Below, one piece after another: positions 1 through 10,331 of a DNA stretch of 64,000 nucleotides. The stretch's first letter is position 1. Each line of letters begins with the position of its first letter. Source of the DNA: Buchnera aphidicola (lineage in GTDB: Bacteria; Pseudomonadota; Gammaproteobacteria; Enterobacterales; Enterobacteriaceae). The DNA is taken from positions 383,674-447,673 of the forward strand of contig NZ_LT667500.1 in the NCBI RefSeq assembly GCF_900128725.1, given 5' to 3'. Position numbers and translations under genes: made by a program. Below the pieces are notes generated by a model. It made no database searches, was not told the origin of the DNA, and worked only from the letters and a program-made list of their open reading frames with translations.

Positions 1-591
1 GCTCCAATTCAATGGGCCATTTTATCAGGAGATAAAAAAACAGGAGTTAGCGTAATAAAAATGAATTCTCGAATTGATTCGGGAAAAATAATATATACGC
101 TCTCTTGCCCCATTAGTCAACTAGATAATACCATTACTTTGAGCGCAAAATTAATTCCAATTTCACTACAATGTATGTATCAATCTTTACAAATCATAGA
201 CAACCCGTATATTATAAATTACCAAAAACAAAATAAAATTCTTGAAAAACAAGCTCCTAAAATTAAAAAAAAAGATTCAATAATTTCCTGGTCTCATTCA
301 GTCATTCAGATAGATCGATTAATTAGAGCATTTGTATCTTGGCCATGTTGTCAATTTTTAATCAATAAACTGTATGTCAAAATTAAAAAAGCATCTATTT
401 TTTCTGTAAAAAAACATGATTTTCAATGCGGAGAAATTATCGAAGTAAATAAAACTGGAATACAAATAAATACTGGAAAAGGAATATTAAGAATAGAAAA
501 AATAAAAATACCAGGAAAAAAAACTTTACACATCAGCCAAATACTACACGCAAAGAAAAAAATATTTGTTAAAAAAGCTATATTAAAATAA
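1..591 (+). CDS. fmt: methionyl-tRNA formyltransferase, 3' part
   Basis: This is the C-terminal part of Fmt, which formylates Met-tRNA(fMet) for translation initiation. The frame is open from base 1 (APIQWAI...), so the gene begins outside the window; about 196 residues are visible against about 315 in E. coli. The APIQ.AI.SG.....GV..M....D.G segment is the family signature at the end of the catalytic domain, and the later residues form the small C-terminal OB-like domain that holds the tRNA. Its stop lies about 100 bases from the convergent rplQ, with a hairpin between. In E. coli fmt is followed by rsmB, trkA, mscL and zntR before rplQ; all are missing here, as expected of a reduced genome. 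Confidence 0.93.
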   Translation, partial: APIQWAILSGDKKTGVSVIKMNSRIDSGKIIYTLSCPISQLDNTITLSAKLIPISLQCMYQSLQIIDNPYIINYQKQNKILEKQAPKIKKKDSIISWSHSVIQIDRLIRAFVSWPCCQFLINKLYVKIKKASIFSVKKHDFQCGEIIEVNKTGIQINTGKGILRIEKIKIPGKKTLHISQILHAKKKIFVKKAILK

Positions 592-631
592 TAGAAAATA
601 AATATATTATAAAAACTTCGTAGTTAACAAG

Positions 632-651
632 AACGGCATAAAAATGCCGTT
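632..651. terminator. convergent hairpin between fmt and rplQ
   Basis: A perfect 8-bp stem (AACGGCAT, loop AAAA, ATGCCGTT) sits between the converging ends of fmt and rplQ, with A-rich sequence on one side and T-rich on the other. The symmetry suits a bidirectional intrinsic terminator. The U-tract is short, so efficiency is uncertain. Confidence 0.7.
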
Positions 652-698
652 TTATTAAACTAAAACATTAAAAAAAAGTTTATATCTTTTAACAATAT

Positions 699-1061
699 TT
701 AAACATTTCTACCAACTAATTCTACAAAGGCTAAAGGAGCGTGATCACCTTTTCTAAAACCGCACTTCAAGATACGTAAATACCCACCAGGACGAGAATA
801 AAAAAAAGGCCCTAATTCATGAAATAACTTTTTTACCGAATAAATATCGCGGACACGAGAAAATACTAATCTACGGTTAGATATCGTATCATACTTAGAT
901 CGTGTAATCAGGGGCTCAAAAAAACGACGTAGCTCTTTTGCTTTCGGCAAAGTAGTTGTTATATGTTCATACTTAATTAATGAACATATCATGTTTTTGA
1001 ACATAGCTTTCAAATGACTTCGCGTTTTATTTAATAACCGCCCTGTTTTTCTATGTCTCAT
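699..1061 (-). CDS. rplQ: 50S ribosomal protein L17
   Basis: L17 of the large subunit, 120 residues (E. coli 127). The N-terminus MRHRK.GR.LN.....H......N....L..HE.I.TTL.KAKELR is the family signature, and the end (APLAFVELV) also matches. It is the last gene of the alpha operon (rpsM-rpsK-rpsD-rpoA-rplQ), about 70 bases after rpoA, with the usual order kept. rpmJ lies upstream of the operon as in E. coli. The convergent hairpin beyond it marks the end of the whole ribosomal transcription block. Confidence 0.97.
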   Translation of the reverse strand: MRHRKTGRLLNKTRSHLKAMFKNMICSLIKYEHITTTLPKAKELRRFFEPLITRSKYDTISNRRLVFSRVRDIYSVKKLFHELGPFFYSRPGGYLRILKCGFRKGDHAPLAFVELVGRNV

Positions 1062-1130
1062 ACTTTTATGTCCTTAAAAACTTTATAATACCAGTATAGA
1101 ATATTAAAAAAATAATAAACAATATCTTAA

Positions 1131-2129
1131 TTATAAGATTTTATCTTCTAAAAGAACTTTAGGAGGCCAATTGATTAACTGCATACCTAATGAAAGATTT
1201 CTAGTCGCTAATATATCCTTAATTTCAGTCAATGATTTTTTTCCTAAGTTTGGCGTTTTAAGTAATTCTACTTCAGTTTTTTGAACTAAATCACCAATAT
1301 AATGAATACTTTCGGCCTTCAAACAATTAGCGGAGCGTACAGTTAATTCTAAGTCATCTACTGGTCTGAGTAGGATTGGTTCAAATTCTGGTTTTTCTTC
1401 TTTGACTTCTACTGCACGGCATCCCCTCAAGTCTACAAACGATTCTAGTTGTTCTGCGAGGATAGTAGCTGCTTTTCTGATTGCTTCTTCTGGATTAATA
1501 GTCCCGTTTGTTTGCATATCTATAATCAACTTATCTAAATCTGTTCGCTGCTCTACTCTAGCCGCCTCGACGTGATAAATAATACGATCAATTGGGCTGT
1601 AGGACACATCTAAAAATAATTTTCCTACAATAGAGTTTTCCGCATTAACCCCTTGTCTAGATTTCGCTATGACATACCCTCGGCCTCGTTCTACCTTCAT
1701 TCTCATATCTAAAAGAATATCAGGAGACGTAATATGACAAATAACATGTTTTAAGTTTATGATTTCAGTAGAAGCATCATGATCAATATCTTCAGCTAGT
1801 ACTGGGCCGATACCTCTTTTTTTTAAGTATAATATTGCTTCATCTTTCTCAAATAATTTAATTGATAAACCTTTCAAATTTAACAATATATCTAATATGT
1901 CTTCTTGAACTCCTTCTTTATGCATATATTCATGCAATATTCCACGAATTTCTACCTCAGTAATAGCACACCCAGACATGGAAGATAGTAAAATTCTTCT
2001 CAAAGCATTTCCTAAAGTATGCCCAAAACCACGCTCTAAAGGCTCCAAAATAATCTTGGAACGAGTAGAGCTAATTTTTTCAATATTTACTAATCTGGGT
2101 TTTAAAAAATCTTCTACAAAAACGGACAT
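1131..2129 (-). CDS. rpoA: DNA-directed RNA polymerase subunit alpha
   Basis: Alpha subunit of RNA polymerase, 332 residues (E. coli 329). The N-terminal assembly domain (about 1-235) carries the dimerisation motif [18 protein letters not shown] near residue 35 and the conserved [12 protein letters not shown] linker leads to the C-terminal domain (about 250-330), which binds UP elements and activators and retains the helix-hairpin-helix [11 protein letters not shown]. Retention of a complete alpha-CTD is notable because almost no activators are left in such genomes. It lies between rpsD and rplQ as in E. coli, so it is co-transcribed with ribosomal proteins. Confidence 0.98.
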   Translation of the reverse strand: MSVFVEDFLKPRLVNIEKISSTRSKIILEPLERGFGHTLGNALRRILLSSMSGCAITEVEIRGILHEYMHKEGVQEDILDILLNLKGLSIKLFEKDEAILYLKKRGIGPVLAEDIDHDASTEIINLKHVICHITSPDILLDMRMKVERGRGYVIAKSRQGVNAENSIVGKLFLDVSYSPIDRIIYHVEAARVEQRTDLDKLIIDMQTNGTINPEEAIRKAATILAEQLESFVDLRGCRAVEVKEEKPEFEPILLRPVDDLELTVRSANCLKAESIHYIGDLVQKTEVELLKTPNLGKKSLTEIKDILATRNLSLGMQLINWPPKVLLEDKIL

Positions 2130-2160
2130 TATTGTTCTCTCTAAATATGTAAAACCTTAT

Positions 2161-2781
2161 TTACTTAGAATATAATTCCACGATTAAGTGTTCATTAATG
2201 TCAGCAGATAAGTCATCACGCTCTAGAGCACGTATAAAACACCCTTCCATCATTGAATAATCAACACTTAACCAACTAGATTCCTCTCGTTGCTTCATAA
2301 TTTCTATAGCTGCTTTAACTCTTAATTGCTTCTGAGATTTTTTACTAACAGATATTTTATCATTAATAGACACCTGGAAAGAAGGTATATTCACCAACCT
2401 ATCATTAACTAAAATAGATTTATGGCTAATTAATTGACGCGATTCTGAGCGAGTAGCTCCAAAACCTATACGATAAACAATGTTATCAAGACGCTTCTCT
2501 AACAAAAATAATAAATTTTGCCCCGTATTCCCTTTCAATTTAGATGCTTTTTTGTAATAATTATGAAACTGTCTTTCGAGTATCCCGTACAAACGACGTA
2601 ATTTTTGTTTTTCACGTAACTGTTTAGCGTACTCTGATAAACGTAATCGACGAGATCCATGTTGACCTGGAGCTTGATCAATCTTACATTTAGAATCAAT
2701 AGACCGGACGCCTGACTTTAAGAATAAATCCGAACCTTCTCTTCGGCTTAATTTTAATTTAGGACCCAAATATCTTGCCAT
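2161..2781 (-). CDS. rpsD: 30S ribosomal protein S4
   Basis: S4, 206 residues, the same length as in E. coli. It is a primary 16S rRNA binder in 30S assembly and, in E. coli, the translational repressor of the alpha operon. Seen here are the MARY.GPK...SRREG start, the S4 RNA-binding domain (about 95-155, with RLDN.VYR.GF..TR...RQ) and the usual C-terminus. About 30 bases separate it from rpoA and from rpsK. I see no obvious alpha-operon pseudoknot target upstream of rpsM, so autogenous control cannot be claimed from this sequence. Confidence 0.98.
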   Translation of the reverse strand: MARYLGPKLKLSRREGSDLFLKSGVRSIDSKCKIDQAPGQHGSRRLRLSEYAKQLREKQKLRRLYGILERQFHNYYKKASKLKGNTGQNLLFLLEKRLDNIVYRIGFGATRSESRQLISHKSILVNDRLVNIPSFQVSINDKISVSKKSQKQLRVKAAIEIMKQREESSWLSVDYSMMEGCFIRALERDDLSADINEHLIVELYSK

Positions 2782-2811
2782 ATTTATATGTCTCCTATTT
2801 ATTTAAACTAG

Positions 2812-3207
2812 TTACACTCTACGTTTTTTCGGAGGGCGGCATCCATTGTGAGGAATCGGTGTAACATCTCTAATATTTGTGATGCGAAAACCAAAAGAAT
2901 TTAATGCTCGAATAGTAGATTCGCGACCCGGACCCGGACCTTTAACCATAATTTCTAAGTTTTTGATCCCATACTCTTTTACGCGTTCTGCGCATTTTTC
3001 TGCCGCTATTTGCGCAGCAAAAGGCGTTGATTTTCTTGAACCTCGAAAACCAGATCCTCCAGAAGTTGCCCAACTTAATGTATTTCCCTGACGATCAGTA
3101 ATCGTGACAATTGTATTATTAAAAGATGCATGAATATAAGCAATTCCATCTAAAATTTGCTTTTTAACACGCTTCTTAACATAGCGAGTAGCGATTTTTT
3201 TTGACAT
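2812..3207 (-). CDS. rpsK: 30S ribosomal protein S11
   Basis: S11 of the small-subunit platform, which helps shape the mRNA exit channel. It has 131 residues (E. coli 129). The core is almost unchanged: [37 protein letters not shown] and the C-terminal [18 protein letters not shown]. It sits in the alpha operon between rpsM and rpsD. The Asn-Gly of PHNGCRPPK is the site of isoaspartate formation in E. coli S11. Confidence 0.98.
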   Translation of the reverse strand: MSKKIATRYVKKRVKKQILDGIAYIHASFNNTIVTITDRQGNTLSWATSGGSGFRGSRKSTPFAAQIAAEKCAERVKEYGIKNLEIMVKGPGPGRESTIRALNSFGFRITNIRDVTPIPHNGCRPPKKRRV

Positions 3208-3228
3208 AATCGATTATTATTATCCTCA

Positions 3229-3588
3229 TTATCTACTTTTTATTAATTTTCTAGGACCCTTACATGTTCGCGCATTGGTTTTTGTTCTTTGCCCTCTAGC
3301 CGGAAGATGTTTTCGATGACGCACCCCGCGGTAACAATTAATATCTATTAATCGCTTAATATTAATAGTTTTTTCTCTACGCAAATCCCCCTCTACAACG
3401 AGCTTAGAAATCGTTATTCTCAAAGTTTCCAATTGTTTTTCGTCTAATTCTTTTACCTTGACGTGATGCCTAATACCTGAAACAATGCAAATTTTTCGAG
3501 ATAAAGACACACCAATGCCATAAATATCTGTTAATGCAATTAATACATGCTTATGATCAGGAATATTAATTCCAGAAATTCTGGTCAC
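3229..3588 (-). CDS. rpsM: 30S ribosomal protein S13 (GTG start)
   Basis: S13, in the small-subunit head and contacting P-site tRNA and L5; first gene of the alpha operon. The frame is open further upstream to an ATG at 3624, but homology begins at the GTG at 3588 ([14 protein letters not shown] against E. coli [14 protein letters not shown]), giving 119 residues (E. coli 118). A GGAG lies 8 bases before the GTG and none precedes the longer start. Conserved features are the helix-two-turn-helix region, [24 protein letters not shown] tail and basic C-terminus. A GTG start on a highly expressed ribosomal gene is slightly unusual. Confidence 0.95.
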   Translation of the reverse strand: MTRISGINIPDHKHVLIALTDIYGIGVSLSRKICIVSGIRHHVKVKELDEKQLETLRITISKLVVEGDLRREKTINIKRLIDINCYRGVRHRKHLPARGQRTKTNARTCKGPRKLIKSR

Positions 3589-3680
3589 AAATATTACTCC
3601 GTTGCTTAGAATAAAAACCATCATAGATGGTAAATTATTAAAGAAATTTAATTATTATAAAAACATATAGTTGACATTTT

Positions 3681-3797
3681 CTATCCTTGTCTTTGCTTAT
3701 GCTTAGGATCATTGCTACAAATTACGCGAATAACATTACTTCGACGTATAATCTTACAACTACGACATAAACGTTTTACCGATGCACGAACTTTCAT
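3681..3797 (-). CDS. rpmJ: 50S ribosomal protein L36
   Basis: A 38-residue L36, the smallest large-subunit protein, lying between secY and rpsM exactly as in E. coli. It begins [15 protein letters not shown] and ends [10 protein letters not shown]. The zinc ligands are visible as Cys11, Cys14, Cys27 and His33, the C+ form of the protein. In E. coli it is the last gene of the spc operon. Start ATG at 3797 and stop TAG at 3681 are unambiguous. Confidence 0.97.
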   Translation of the reverse strand: MKVRASVKRLCRSCKIIRRSNVIRVICSNDPKHKQRQG

Positions 3798-3832
3798 ACA
3801 ATCTCCAAAAAAATATAGAATACATATTCTAA

Positions 3833-5128
3833 TTAACTTCTTGAGTATAGATTAGCTTTTTTCAATATCTTTTTATATTGTGTAGACATCATGAGCGTTT
3901 GCGCTTGCGCTATAAATTCCATTAATACTGCTACAATAATTAATAAAGAAGTTCCGCCAAAGTAAAATGGAACCTTTAAAAAAGAGCGCATAATATTTGG
4001 AAGTAAACATAAAAAAACAGTATATATAGCACCTAAAGCAGTTAACCTAGACACGATTTTGTTAATATATTCTGCAGTTTTTATTCCAGGACGGATTCCG
4101 GGTACAAAAGCTCCCGATTTTTTCAAATTAGTAGAAGTCTCATTAACATCAAAAACCACTCCAGTATAAAAAAAACAAAAAAATATTATTAATCCAGCGT
4201 TTGCCACGATAGAAATACTGCTATGTAGTTGAAAAAAAAGAAATAATCTATTAAAAAGAATAGAGTTACCAAAAATATAACGATAATAAGCAAAGATAAG
4301 TGATGCTAATAAAACACAGCTAGATGAAAAAATTACCGGTACTACTCCAGCCATATTTAACTTTAAAGGTAAATAGCTATTATGAGCGGAATACATTCGC
4401 ATTCCCTGTTGACGTCTAGCGTAACAAACAACAATTTTTCTCTGACTGCGTTCTATAAAAACAACTATAAATGTTACAAAAAAGATGATGAATAAAATTG
4501 AAAGAATATATAAAACATTAAAATGATTTTTGCGTATGATCTCTAACGTTTGTGTACACGAAAGAGGTAAATTCGAAACTATTCCAGAACAAACAATTAA
4601 AGAAACTCCATTTCCCAAACCTTTTTCGGTAATAAATTCTCCTAACCACATTAAAAAAACGGTGCCAGTTACTAAACTAGTGATTGCGCTTGTATAAAAA
4701 TATCTATCCGGACACAGGATAATATCCTTCATTCCAGAAAGGGAAGGCAAGCTAACTACAACACCAATAGACTGAATAAGTGAGATAAAAAATGCCATAT
4801 ATTTAGTATACTGGCTCAATTTTTTTTTTCCAGCAGTTCCATCTTGCTTTAGAGCAATAAAATGAGGAATGATTAACGTAAAGAGCTGGATAATAATAGA
4901 AGCGGATATATAAGGCATCACTCCCAGAGCAAAAATCGATGCTCGATTTAAGGAACCCCCTGACAACATATTAAATGTTGATAAAAAAGAACTATGATTC
5001 TGAAAAATAACTTTTTTTAAAACTTCAGCATTAATACCAGGAATTGGAATAAAAGAACCTATACGAAAAATAACAATGGACACTAAAACTAAAAAAATTC
5101 TTTTTTGTAAATTATATAATGTAGACAT
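3833..5128 (-). CDS. secY: SecYEG translocase channel subunit SecY
   Basis: SecY, the ten-helix channel of the general secretion pathway in the inner membrane; 431 residues (E. coli 443). Hydrophobic segments recur along the protein, starting near residue 13. Landmarks are the N-terminal [12 protein letters not shown], the plug region [32 protein letters not shown] and the C5-loop VYARRQQ-type sequence (here [10 protein letters not shown]) that contacts SecA and ribosomes. It is the penultimate gene of the spc operon, after rplO and before rpmJ. Its presence shows that membrane insertion and export of some proteins continue in this organism. Confidence 0.98.
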   Translation of the reverse strand: MSTLYNLQKRIFLVLVSIVIFRIGSFIPIPGINAEVLKKVIFQNHSSFLSTFNMLSGGSLNRASIFALGVMPYISASIIIQLFTLIIPHFIALKQDGTAGKKKLSQYTKYMAFFISLIQSIGVVVSLPSLSGMKDIILCPDRYFYTSAITSLVTGTVFLMWLGEFITEKGLGNGVSLIVCSGIVSNLPLSCTQTLEIIRKNHFNVLYILSILFIIFFVTFIVVFIERSQRKIVVCYARRQQGMRMYSAHNSYLPLKLNMAGVVPVIFSSSCVLLASLIFAYYRYIFGNSILFNRLFLFFQLHSSISIVANAGLIIFFCFFYTGVVFDVNETSTNLKKSGAFVPGIRPGIKTAEYINKIVSRLTALGAIYTVFLCLLPNIMRSFLKVPFYFGGTSLLIIVAVLMEFIAQAQTLMMSTQYKKILKKANLYSRS

Positions 5129-5170
5129 AGTATGCGTTCTATTAAAAATAAATTGTTTAAAAGTATATAA

Positions 5171-5617
5171 TTATTTTTTTAAAGTTTTAACCGTCCCTCC
5201 AACTAACTCAATACATAATCGAGCCCCCTTGGTCACAAATAATCCCGAAATTACTATCGGTTGATTAATACATCCAATTTTAATAATTTTAACATATTTA
5301 ATACTTTTTTTAATTAAATTTATTTTCCTTAAAGCTTCTAAATTTATAATTTTTTTAGACGGAAAAACATTTAATTCAAATAATCGAATTTCATCCGTGA
5401 TTTTTTTTTTCTTAGATACAAAGCCAAATTTTGGAATTCTTCGATATAACGGAGTTTGCCCACCTTCAAAGCTATTACGAATTTTTCCTCCTGATCTAGA
5501 TTTTTGGCCTTTATGCCCTCTTCCTCCTGTTTTTCCTAGTCCCGAACCAATACCTCGACATATGCGTTTTTTTGTTTTCTTTAAATACATAGCATTTGAT
5601 AATGAATTTAAATACAC
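5171..5617 (-). CDS. rplO: 50S ribosomal protein L15
   Basis: L15, a late large-subunit assembly protein, 148 residues (E. coli 144). The Gly-rich N-terminal extension that threads into 23S rRNA is intact ([21 protein letters not shown]), followed by [17 protein letters not shown] and the C-terminal [13 protein letters not shown]. The middle has drifted to Lys and Ile-rich sequence, as is common in this genome. Its start codon overlaps the end of rpmD by 10 bases, which suggests translational coupling. Confidence 0.97.
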   Translation of the reverse strand: MYLNSLSNAMYLKKTKKRICRGIGSGLGKTGGRGHKGQKSRSGGKIRNSFEGGQTPLYRRIPKFGFVSKKKKITDEIRLFELNVFPSKKIINLEALRKINLIKKSIKYVKIIKIGCINQPIVISGLFVTKGARLCIELVGGTVKTLKK

Positions 5618-5802
5618 GGTTTATCCCTTACCTGAATTGATATCATATAAGATACTTTTCTAATCATACCGCGAATAGCTGCAGTATCTTTCCGTTTAAC
5701 AGAATCTCCGATATGACGTAAACCTAAACCATTCATAGTAGCTATATGTTTAGGTAAACGACCAATTTGACTTTTTATTTGTGTGATAAAAATCGTTCTC
5801 AT
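5608..5802 (-). CDS. rpmD: 50S ribosomal protein L30
   Basis: L30, 64 residues against 59 in E. coli. The signature [23 protein letters not shown] is plain, followed by AIRGMI..VSYM. The extra residues (VRDKPCI) at the C-terminus come from a shifted stop and produce the 10-base overlap with rplO. It sits between rpsE and rplO in the spc operon. L30 is dropped by some reduced genomes but kept here. Confidence 0.96.
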   Translation of the reverse strand: MRTIFITQIKSQIGRLPKHIATMNGLGLRHIGDSVKRKDTAAIRGMIRKVSYMISIQVRDKPCI

Positions 5803-5817
5803 AAATTACCTTCTTTA

Positions 5818-6318
5818 TCAGTTTAAAATTTCTTCTATAGACTTTCCACGTTTTTTAGCAATCATTTTTGGCGATCGAATTTTTTTTAAACCATTAATGG
5901 TTGCTCGAACTACATTAATAGGATTGGTAGATCCATATATTTTTGCTAAAATATTTTGAATACCCGCTACTTCTAAAACAGATCTCATAGCCCCTCCAGC
6001 AATAATGCCAGTTCCTTCTGATGCAGGCTTCATAAATACATTAGAGCCAGTATGACGGCCAACAATAGAGTGCTGTATCGTTTGTTGGCACAAAGGTATT
6101 AAAATCATATTTTTTCTCGCTTTCTCCATGGCTTTCTGGATAGCGGCAGGAACTTCACGCGCTTTGCCGTATCCAAAACCAATTTTTCCATTACCGTTGC
6201 CTACCACAGTTAAAGCGGTAAAAGAAAAAATCCTACCTCCTTTTACTGTTTTTGAAACCCTATTAACAGAAATTAATTTTTCTTTTAAATCCGTAGATGC
6301 TTTTTTATCAAAATTCAT
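5818..6318 (-). CDS. rpsE: 30S ribosomal protein S5
   Basis: S5, a decoding-fidelity protein near the mRNA entry site; 166 residues (E. coli 167). An in-frame ATG exists 12 bases upstream at 6330, but a GGAGG inside that extension lies just before the ATG at 6318, and homology starts there, so the shorter form is chosen. Conserved: [57 protein letters not shown] and the C-terminal [10 protein letters not shown]. Spc operon, between rplR and rpmD. Confidence 0.97.
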   Translation of the reverse strand: MNFDKKASTDLKEKLISVNRVSKTVKGGRIFSFTALTVVGNGNGKIGFGYGKAREVPAAIQKAMEKARKNMILIPLCQQTIQHSIVGRHTGSNVFMKPASEGTGIIAGGAMRSVLEVAGIQNILAKIYGSTNPINVVRATINGLKKIRSPKMIAKKRGKSIEEILN

Positions 6319-6339
6319 GTATACCTCCATTTCTCATTT

Positions 6340-6708
6340 TTAAAAAACCAAACCTGATATACGCGCCGATTCAGCTAATTCTTTAACTCGACCATGGTAC
6401 TGGAAACCAGAGCGATCAAAAGAAACAACCTTAATGCCTTTTTCTAAGGCTCTTCTAGAAATTAGCTGACCTACTAATTTTGCAGAAATTTTGTTTCCAG
6501 TATATGCGCTTGTTATTTTTAGTTTCTTAAATTCCAAAGTCGAAGCAACGACCAACACTTTAGCTGTTTGGTACGAAATAATTTGGGCATAAATATGCCT
6601 AGAAGATCGATGAACTACTAAACGGAATTCTCGACTGCTATGTATTTTTTTGCGTATTTTGGTATAACGCCGAATGCGAGAATCTTTTTTTTTTATTTTT
6701 CCTTTCAT
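6340..6708 (-). CDS. rplR: 50S ribosomal protein L18
   Basis: L18 binds 5S rRNA with L5 in the central protuberance. It has 122 residues (E. coli 117). The basic N-terminus ([12 protein letters not shown]) and the core [48 protein letters not shown] and final GLVF are all typical. Its start is one base from the end of rplF, so the two are likely to be translationally coupled. Confidence 0.97.
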   Translation of the reverse strand: MKGKIKKKDSRIRRYTKIRKKIHSSREFRLVVHRSSRHIYAQIISYQTAKVLVVASTLEFKKLKITSAYTGNKISAKLVGQLISRRALEKGIKVVSFDRSGFQYHGRVKELAESARISGLVF

Positions 6709-6709
6709 G

Positions 6710-7249
6710 CTACTTCTTTTTCGCCTCTTTAATCCGAACTATTTCATTTAAATAACGAATACCTTTTCCTTTATAGGGTTCCGGAATACGATAAGAACGT
6801 ATATTAGCCGCTACCTGCCCTACAAGTTGTTTATCTATACCCGTCAAAATAATCTCGTTTTGAGGTAAAAGAGATACATTTACAGATTTTGGAAGTTCAT
6901 AGTAAATAGGGTGTGAAAAACCTAAATATAATTTTAGGATACCTGGATTTTCTATTGTAGCACGATAACCAATACCTAATAAATTTAATTGTTTTTTAAA
7001 CCCTGCAGTTACCCCTATAATCATGCTATTAATGACGGAACGACAAGTACCTGCTTGCATCCAACCATAAGAACCAGAAAAATGATTATGTGAAAAAAAT
7101 AAAACACCTTCTTGTTGAACAATTTTAACACATACATGTATTTTACGCTGTAATGAACCTAAAGGACCACTAATAATGACCTCTAAGTTATTAATATTTA
7201 CTGTTACATTTTTGGGAATCGTTATCGATGACTTAGCAACACGAGACAT
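6710..7249 (-). CDS. rplF: 50S ribosomal protein L6
   Basis: L6 lies near the factor-binding site of the large subunit; 179 residues (E. coli 177). Two tandem alpha/beta domains can be followed: the first with VSGPLG-type turn ([12 protein letters not shown]), the second ending in the conserved [30 protein letters not shown]. The [11 protein letters not shown] motif that contacts 23S rRNA is intact. It lies in spc order between rpsH and rplR. Confidence 0.97.
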   Translation of the reverse strand: MSRVAKSSITIPKNVTVNINNLEVIISGPLGSLQRKIHVCVKIVQQEGVLFFSHNHFSGSYGWMQAGTCRSVINSMIIGVTAGFKKQLNLLGIGYRATIENPGILKLYLGFSHPIYYELPKSVNVSLLPQNEIILTGIDKQLVGQVAANIRSYRIPEPYKGKGIRYLNEIVRIKEAKKK

Positions 7250-7282
7250 TTTTAACTTCCTCTATTCTTATGAATAATAATA

Positions 7283-7675
7283 TTAATCTACATAACATAT
7301 AATTTCTCCACCTAATCCCTTTTTTTTTGCCAAGCGATCGGTCATCACTCCTCGAGAAGTAGATATAACGGCAATGCCTAGATGGTTCATGACATCAGGT
7401 AAGCTGTATTTATTGCAATATTGGCGCAAACTCGGTCGACTAGCTCTGGAAATATGTTCTATGACTGCTTTTCCTTCAAAATATTTTAAAAAAATTTTTA
7501 AAGTTAAATGACCTTCTCGTTGAACACAATAATTATAAATATATCCTTCATATTTCAATACTTTTATAATATTTTCTTTCATCTTAGAAAAAGGAACAAT
7601 TACAAAAATTTTATTGGAATTTTGACCATTACGTATACAAGTCAACATATCTGCTATTGGGTCTTGCATGCTCAT
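7283..7675 (-). CDS. rpsH: 30S ribosomal protein S8
   Basis: S8, a primary binder of the 16S central domain, and in E. coli the translational repressor of the spc operon. It has 130 residues, as in E. coli. The start [18 protein letters not shown] and end GLGIAV.STS.GVMTDR.A...[10 protein letters not shown] match throughout. Its E. coli operator is near the rplE start; I could not confirm an equivalent structure here by eye. Confidence 0.98.
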   Translation of the reverse strand: MSMQDPIADMLTCIRNGQNSNKIFVIVPFSKMKENIIKVLKYEGYIYNYCVQREGHLTLKIFLKYFEGKAVIEHISRASRPSLRQYCNKYSLPDVMNHLGIAVISTSRGVMTDRLAKKKGLGGEIICYVD

Positions 7676-7732
7676 AAAATATCCTATTTTTAATAAAATT
7701 AAAATTATATTAAGACGCTTATTCAGGGATAA

Positions 7733-8038
7733 TTACCAACTCGCTTTTGTTAATCCGGGAATTTCACCTCGCATAGCAGCCTCTCTTAACTTAATTCGAC
7801 TTAAACCAAATTTACGCAAAAAAGCATGTGGGCGCCCTGTTTGTCGGCAACGATTACGTTGTCGCGAAGGACTGGAGTCTCTAGGTAAAATTTGTAATTT
7901 TAACATAGCGCTCCAACGCTCTTTATCTGATGATAATTGCGATTTTATAATTTTCTTTAATTTTAATCGTAGTGCATAATATTTTAATGCCAGTTTAACT
8001 CTTTTTATTTCTCTAACTTTTATAGATTGCTTGGCCAT
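7733..8038 (-). CDS. rpsN: 30S ribosomal protein S14
   Basis: S14 of the small-subunit head, 101 residues, the same length as in E. coli. The sequence is the zinc-free (C-minus) form: the C-terminal half has [41 protein letters not shown] with only one cysteine rather than the CxxC pairs of the zinc form. Spc operon, between rplE and rpsH. Confidence 0.98.
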   Translation of the reverse strand: MAKQSIKVREIKRVKLALKYYALRLKLKKIIKSQLSSDKERWSAMLKLQILPRDSSPSRQRNRCRQTGRPHAFLRKFGLSRIKLREAAMRGEIPGLTKASW

Positions 8039-8062
8039 ACAATAATTTCATCCTATATAATA

Positions 8063-8602
8063 TTATTTTTGAAAAGGAAAACCAAAAGAAGAAAGCAAAC
8101 ACTCTCCTTCCCGATTCGAAAGCGCATCCGTGGTAATAGTAATATTCATTCCCCTGATAGAATCAACTTTCTCATAATTAATTTCTGGAAAAATAATTTG
8201 TTCTCGAATGCCTAAACTATAATTACCTTGACCATCAAATGATTTACGAGACATACCTCTAAAATCACGTATACGCGGTATTGCTATGGTAATTAATTTA
8301 TCAAAAAAATCCCATTTTCTCCTACCCCGCAAAGTCACCTTGCACCCGATAGGATAACCTTTACGAATTTTAAAATTGGCAATAGATTTTTTAGCTACTG
8401 TAATAATCGGTTTTTGACCAGAAATTTGAGTTAAATCATGAACAGCATAATCCAATATTTTTTTATCGGAAATAGATTTTCCTACACCCATATTGAGAGT
8501 AATTTTTTTAATTGTAGGCACTGCCATTACAGTTGAATACCTAAATTTCTTCATTAACTCTGGAATAACATGAGTATTGTAATAAACACGTAATCTTGAC
8601 AT
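8063..8602 (-). CDS. rplE: 50S ribosomal protein L5
   Basis: L5 binds 5S rRNA and forms an inter-subunit bridge with S13; 179 residues as in E. coli. Landmarks are the NMGVG turn near residue 37, [54 protein letters not shown] and the final [11 protein letters not shown]. Spc operon, between rplX and rpsN. No irregularity seen. Confidence 0.98.
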   Translation of the reverse strand: MSRLRVYYNTHVIPELMKKFRYSTVMAVPTIKKITLNMGVGKSISDKKILDYAVHDLTQISGQKPIITVAKKSIANFKIRKGYPIGCKVTLRGRRKWDFFDKLITIAIPRIRDFRGMSRKSFDGQGNYSLGIREQIIFPEINYEKVDSIRGMNITITTDALSNREGECLLSSFGFPFQK

Positions 8603-8624
8603 AAAAACTCTCTTTTCCTATAGT

Positions 8625-8942
8625 TTACTTTAATAACGCGTGATTAGATTTAAAGCGACGTACTTTTTTTCCAGAACCCCAAAAAAATTCTATTTTATCT
8701 GCTTTATTAGTTGTTTTATTAAAATGAGCAATATTAGAAATATGGATAGGTAACTCTTTTAAAATTATTCCCCCTACTTGTTTTTTTTCTGGAATCGATT
8801 TTTTGTGTTTTTTTACTAAGTTAATTCCCTGTACAATCACTCTATTAATCTGACGATATATCTTTTTCACTATTCCTGTCTTTCCTTTGTCCTTTCCCAC
8901 TACTACTATTACTAAGTCGTTACAATGAATTTTATACGACAT
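8625..8942 (-). CDS. rplX: 50S ribosomal protein L24
   Basis: L24, an early assembly initiator for the large subunit, 105 residues (E. coli 104). The KOW motif is near the N-terminus (NDLVIVVVGKDKGKTGIVKKI), followed by VQGINLVKKHKK. The C-terminal third is more divergent and Lys-rich than in E. coli. It is the second gene of the spc operon. Confidence 0.96.
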   Translation of the reverse strand: MSYKIHCNDLVIVVVGKDKGKTGIVKKIYRQINRVIVQGINLVKKHKKSIPEKKQVGGIILKELPIHISNIAHFNKTTNKADKIEFFWGSGKKVRRFKSNHALLK

Positions 8943-8958
8943 ACTCTATATTCCTCAT

Positions 8959-9330
8959 TTAAAGAACTTCTGGGGCTAAAGAAACGATTTTCATAAACGG
9001 TTCTACTCTCAGCTCTCTAGTTACCGGACCAAATATACGGGTACCAACAGGCTGATTTGTAGCATCGTGTAAAAGAACACAAGCATTACTATCAAAACAA
9101 ATCATAGAACCATCTGTTCTACGAATTCCGTATTTTGTTCGCACAATAACTGCTTTCATAACCTCACCTTTTTTTACTTTACTGCGCGGAATAGCTTCTT
9201 TAATAGCTACCTTAATAACATCACCAATACGAGCATATCGCCTGCGAGAACCCCCTAAAACTTTTATACACATAACAAGACGAGCTCCAGAATTATCTGC
9301 TACCTGCAAAATGGTTTGCACTTGAATCAT
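8959..9330 (-). CDS. rplN: 50S ribosomal protein L14
   Basis: L14 lies at the subunit interface, 123 residues as in E. coli, and is nearly unchanged ([34 protein letters not shown]...[25 protein letters not shown]). It is the first gene of the spc operon. The 123-base gap upstream separates it from rpsQ, the last S10-operon gene, and contains a hairpin. Confidence 0.98.
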   Translation of the reverse strand: MIQVQTILQVADNSGARLVMCIKVLGGSRRRYARIGDVIKVAIKEAIPRSKVKKGEVMKAVIVRTKYGIRRTDGSMICFDSNACVLLHDATNQPVGTRIFGPVTRELRVEPFMKIVSLAPEVL

Positions 9331-9392
9331 ATATGAGCCTTTTTCTTATATTCATTATCAAAATGAATAATATGAATTTTAAACATGATAGA

Positions 9393-9428
9393 AGACATGA
9401 AACTCAACTACACATAATTCTCATGTCT
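9393..9428 (-). other. hairpin in the S10/spc operon junction
   Basis: Between rpsQ and rplN an 8-bp inverted repeat (AGACATGA at 9393-9400, TCATGTCT at 9421-9428, 20-base loop) falls where E. coli has the spc operon promoter. It could be a partial terminator, an RNA-processing site or a protein-binding site. No clear T-tract follows on the transcribed strand, so terminator activity is doubtful. Confidence 0.4.
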
Positions 9429-9453
9429 CCTGAGTATAAAAAATAAAAAAAAT

Positions 9454-9711
9454 TTAAATTATAGATTTTTTTATAACATTTACTAAAATCCAAGATTTCG
9501 TTTTAGATATAGGTCTACATTCACAAATTTGTACTAAATCCCCAATATGACTGATATTTTTTTCATCGTGAACGCATAATTTAGTTCTTTTTTTTACAAA
9601 TTTTCCATAAACAGTATGCTTAATTCGGCGATTCACGATAACAACGATTGATTTATTCATCTTGTTACTAGTTACATGACCATGTAAAATATTTTTTTTT
9701 TCATTCATCAT
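9454..9711 (-). CDS. rpsQ: 30S ribosomal protein S17
   Basis: S17, a primary 16S rRNA binder, 85 residues (E. coli 84). Conserved: [48 protein letters not shown]. The start ATG shares one base with the rpmC stop (TAATG), and a second ATG follows immediately, so the exact start is uncertain by one codon. It is the last gene of the S10 operon. Confidence 0.97.
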   Translation of the reverse strand: MMNEKKNILHGHVTSNKMNKSIVVIVNRRIKHTVYGKFVKKRTKLCVHDEKNISHIGDLVQICECRPISKTKSWILVNVIKKSII

Positions 9712-9902
9712 TAATTTTTTATCCGATTTGTTAATAAAGTTTTAACCCTCGCAATTTTTTTTCTTACTTGTTTGACTAAATGGGTTTTTTTTAACTTCCC
9801 AGCAGCTATTTGAAGCCGAATATTAAACTGTTCTTTTAGCAACCCCGTCAATAAGTTTCTTAAATCATGTTGAAGAACATTTTTTTTTTTTATAATGTGC
9901 AT
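9711..9902 (-). CDS. rpmC: 50S ribosomal protein L29
   Basis: L29, beside the peptide exit tunnel, part of the docking site for SRP and trigger factor. The frame extends upstream to 9926, but the ATG at 9902 gives 63 residues, the exact E. coli length, and leaves rplP undisturbed. The core [37 protein letters not shown] matches the family. The N-terminal helix has become Lys-rich. It overlaps rpsQ by one base. Confidence 0.93.
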   Translation of the reverse strand: MHIIKKKNVLQHDLRNLLTGLLKEQFNIRLQIAAGKLKKTHLVKQVRKKIARVKTLLTNRIKN

Positions 9903-9909
9903 AATTAAA

Positions 9910-10314
9910 TTACCGTTTGGCAACAAAAATAGTTTTAATAGGTAGCTTTGATGCAGCTAACTTAAACGCTGACCTACATTCTTGCTCTGAAATACCTTCT
10001 ATTTCATATAGTATCTTACCTGGTTGAACTAAAGCTACCCAATACTCTACATTACCCTTTCCCTTGCCCATACGAACTTCTAACGGTTTTTGAGTAATCG
10101 GCTTATCCGGAAAAACACGAATCCACATTCTACCTTGACGTTTTACTGATCTTGTAATTGTCCTGCGAGCCGATTCAATTTGTCGAGAAGTTAACCGACC
10201 TCGATCAATAGCTTTTAATCCATATTCTCCAAAATTTACTTTACTATCTAGAGAAAAACCTCTATTTTTACCTTTATGCATTTTACGAAATTTTGTACGC
10301 TTTGGTTGTAACAT
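9910..10314 (-). CDS. rplP: 50S ribosomal protein L16
   Basis: L16 contacts the aminoacyl-tRNA elbow and is needed late in 50S assembly. Homology begins at the ATG at 10314 ([15 protein letters not shown]), preceded by GGAG; an in-frame TTG two codons upstream is not needed. The product has 134 residues (E. coli 136). Conserved: [59 protein letters not shown]10 operon, between rpsC and rpmC. Confidence 0.97.
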   Translation of the reverse strand: MLQPKRTKFRKMHKGKNRGFSLDSKVNFGEYGLKAIDRGRLTSRQIESARRTITRSVKRQGRMWIRVFPDKPITQKPLEVRMGKGKGNVEYWVALVQPGKILYEIEGISEQECRSAFKLAASKLPIKTIFVAKR

Positions 10315-10331
10315 CAGCAAAATCTCCAGAT

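Noticed and set aside
1978-2175. Plus-strand open frame over rpoA
   Set aside because: Antisense shadow of a strongly conserved gene; no homology or ribosome-binding site.
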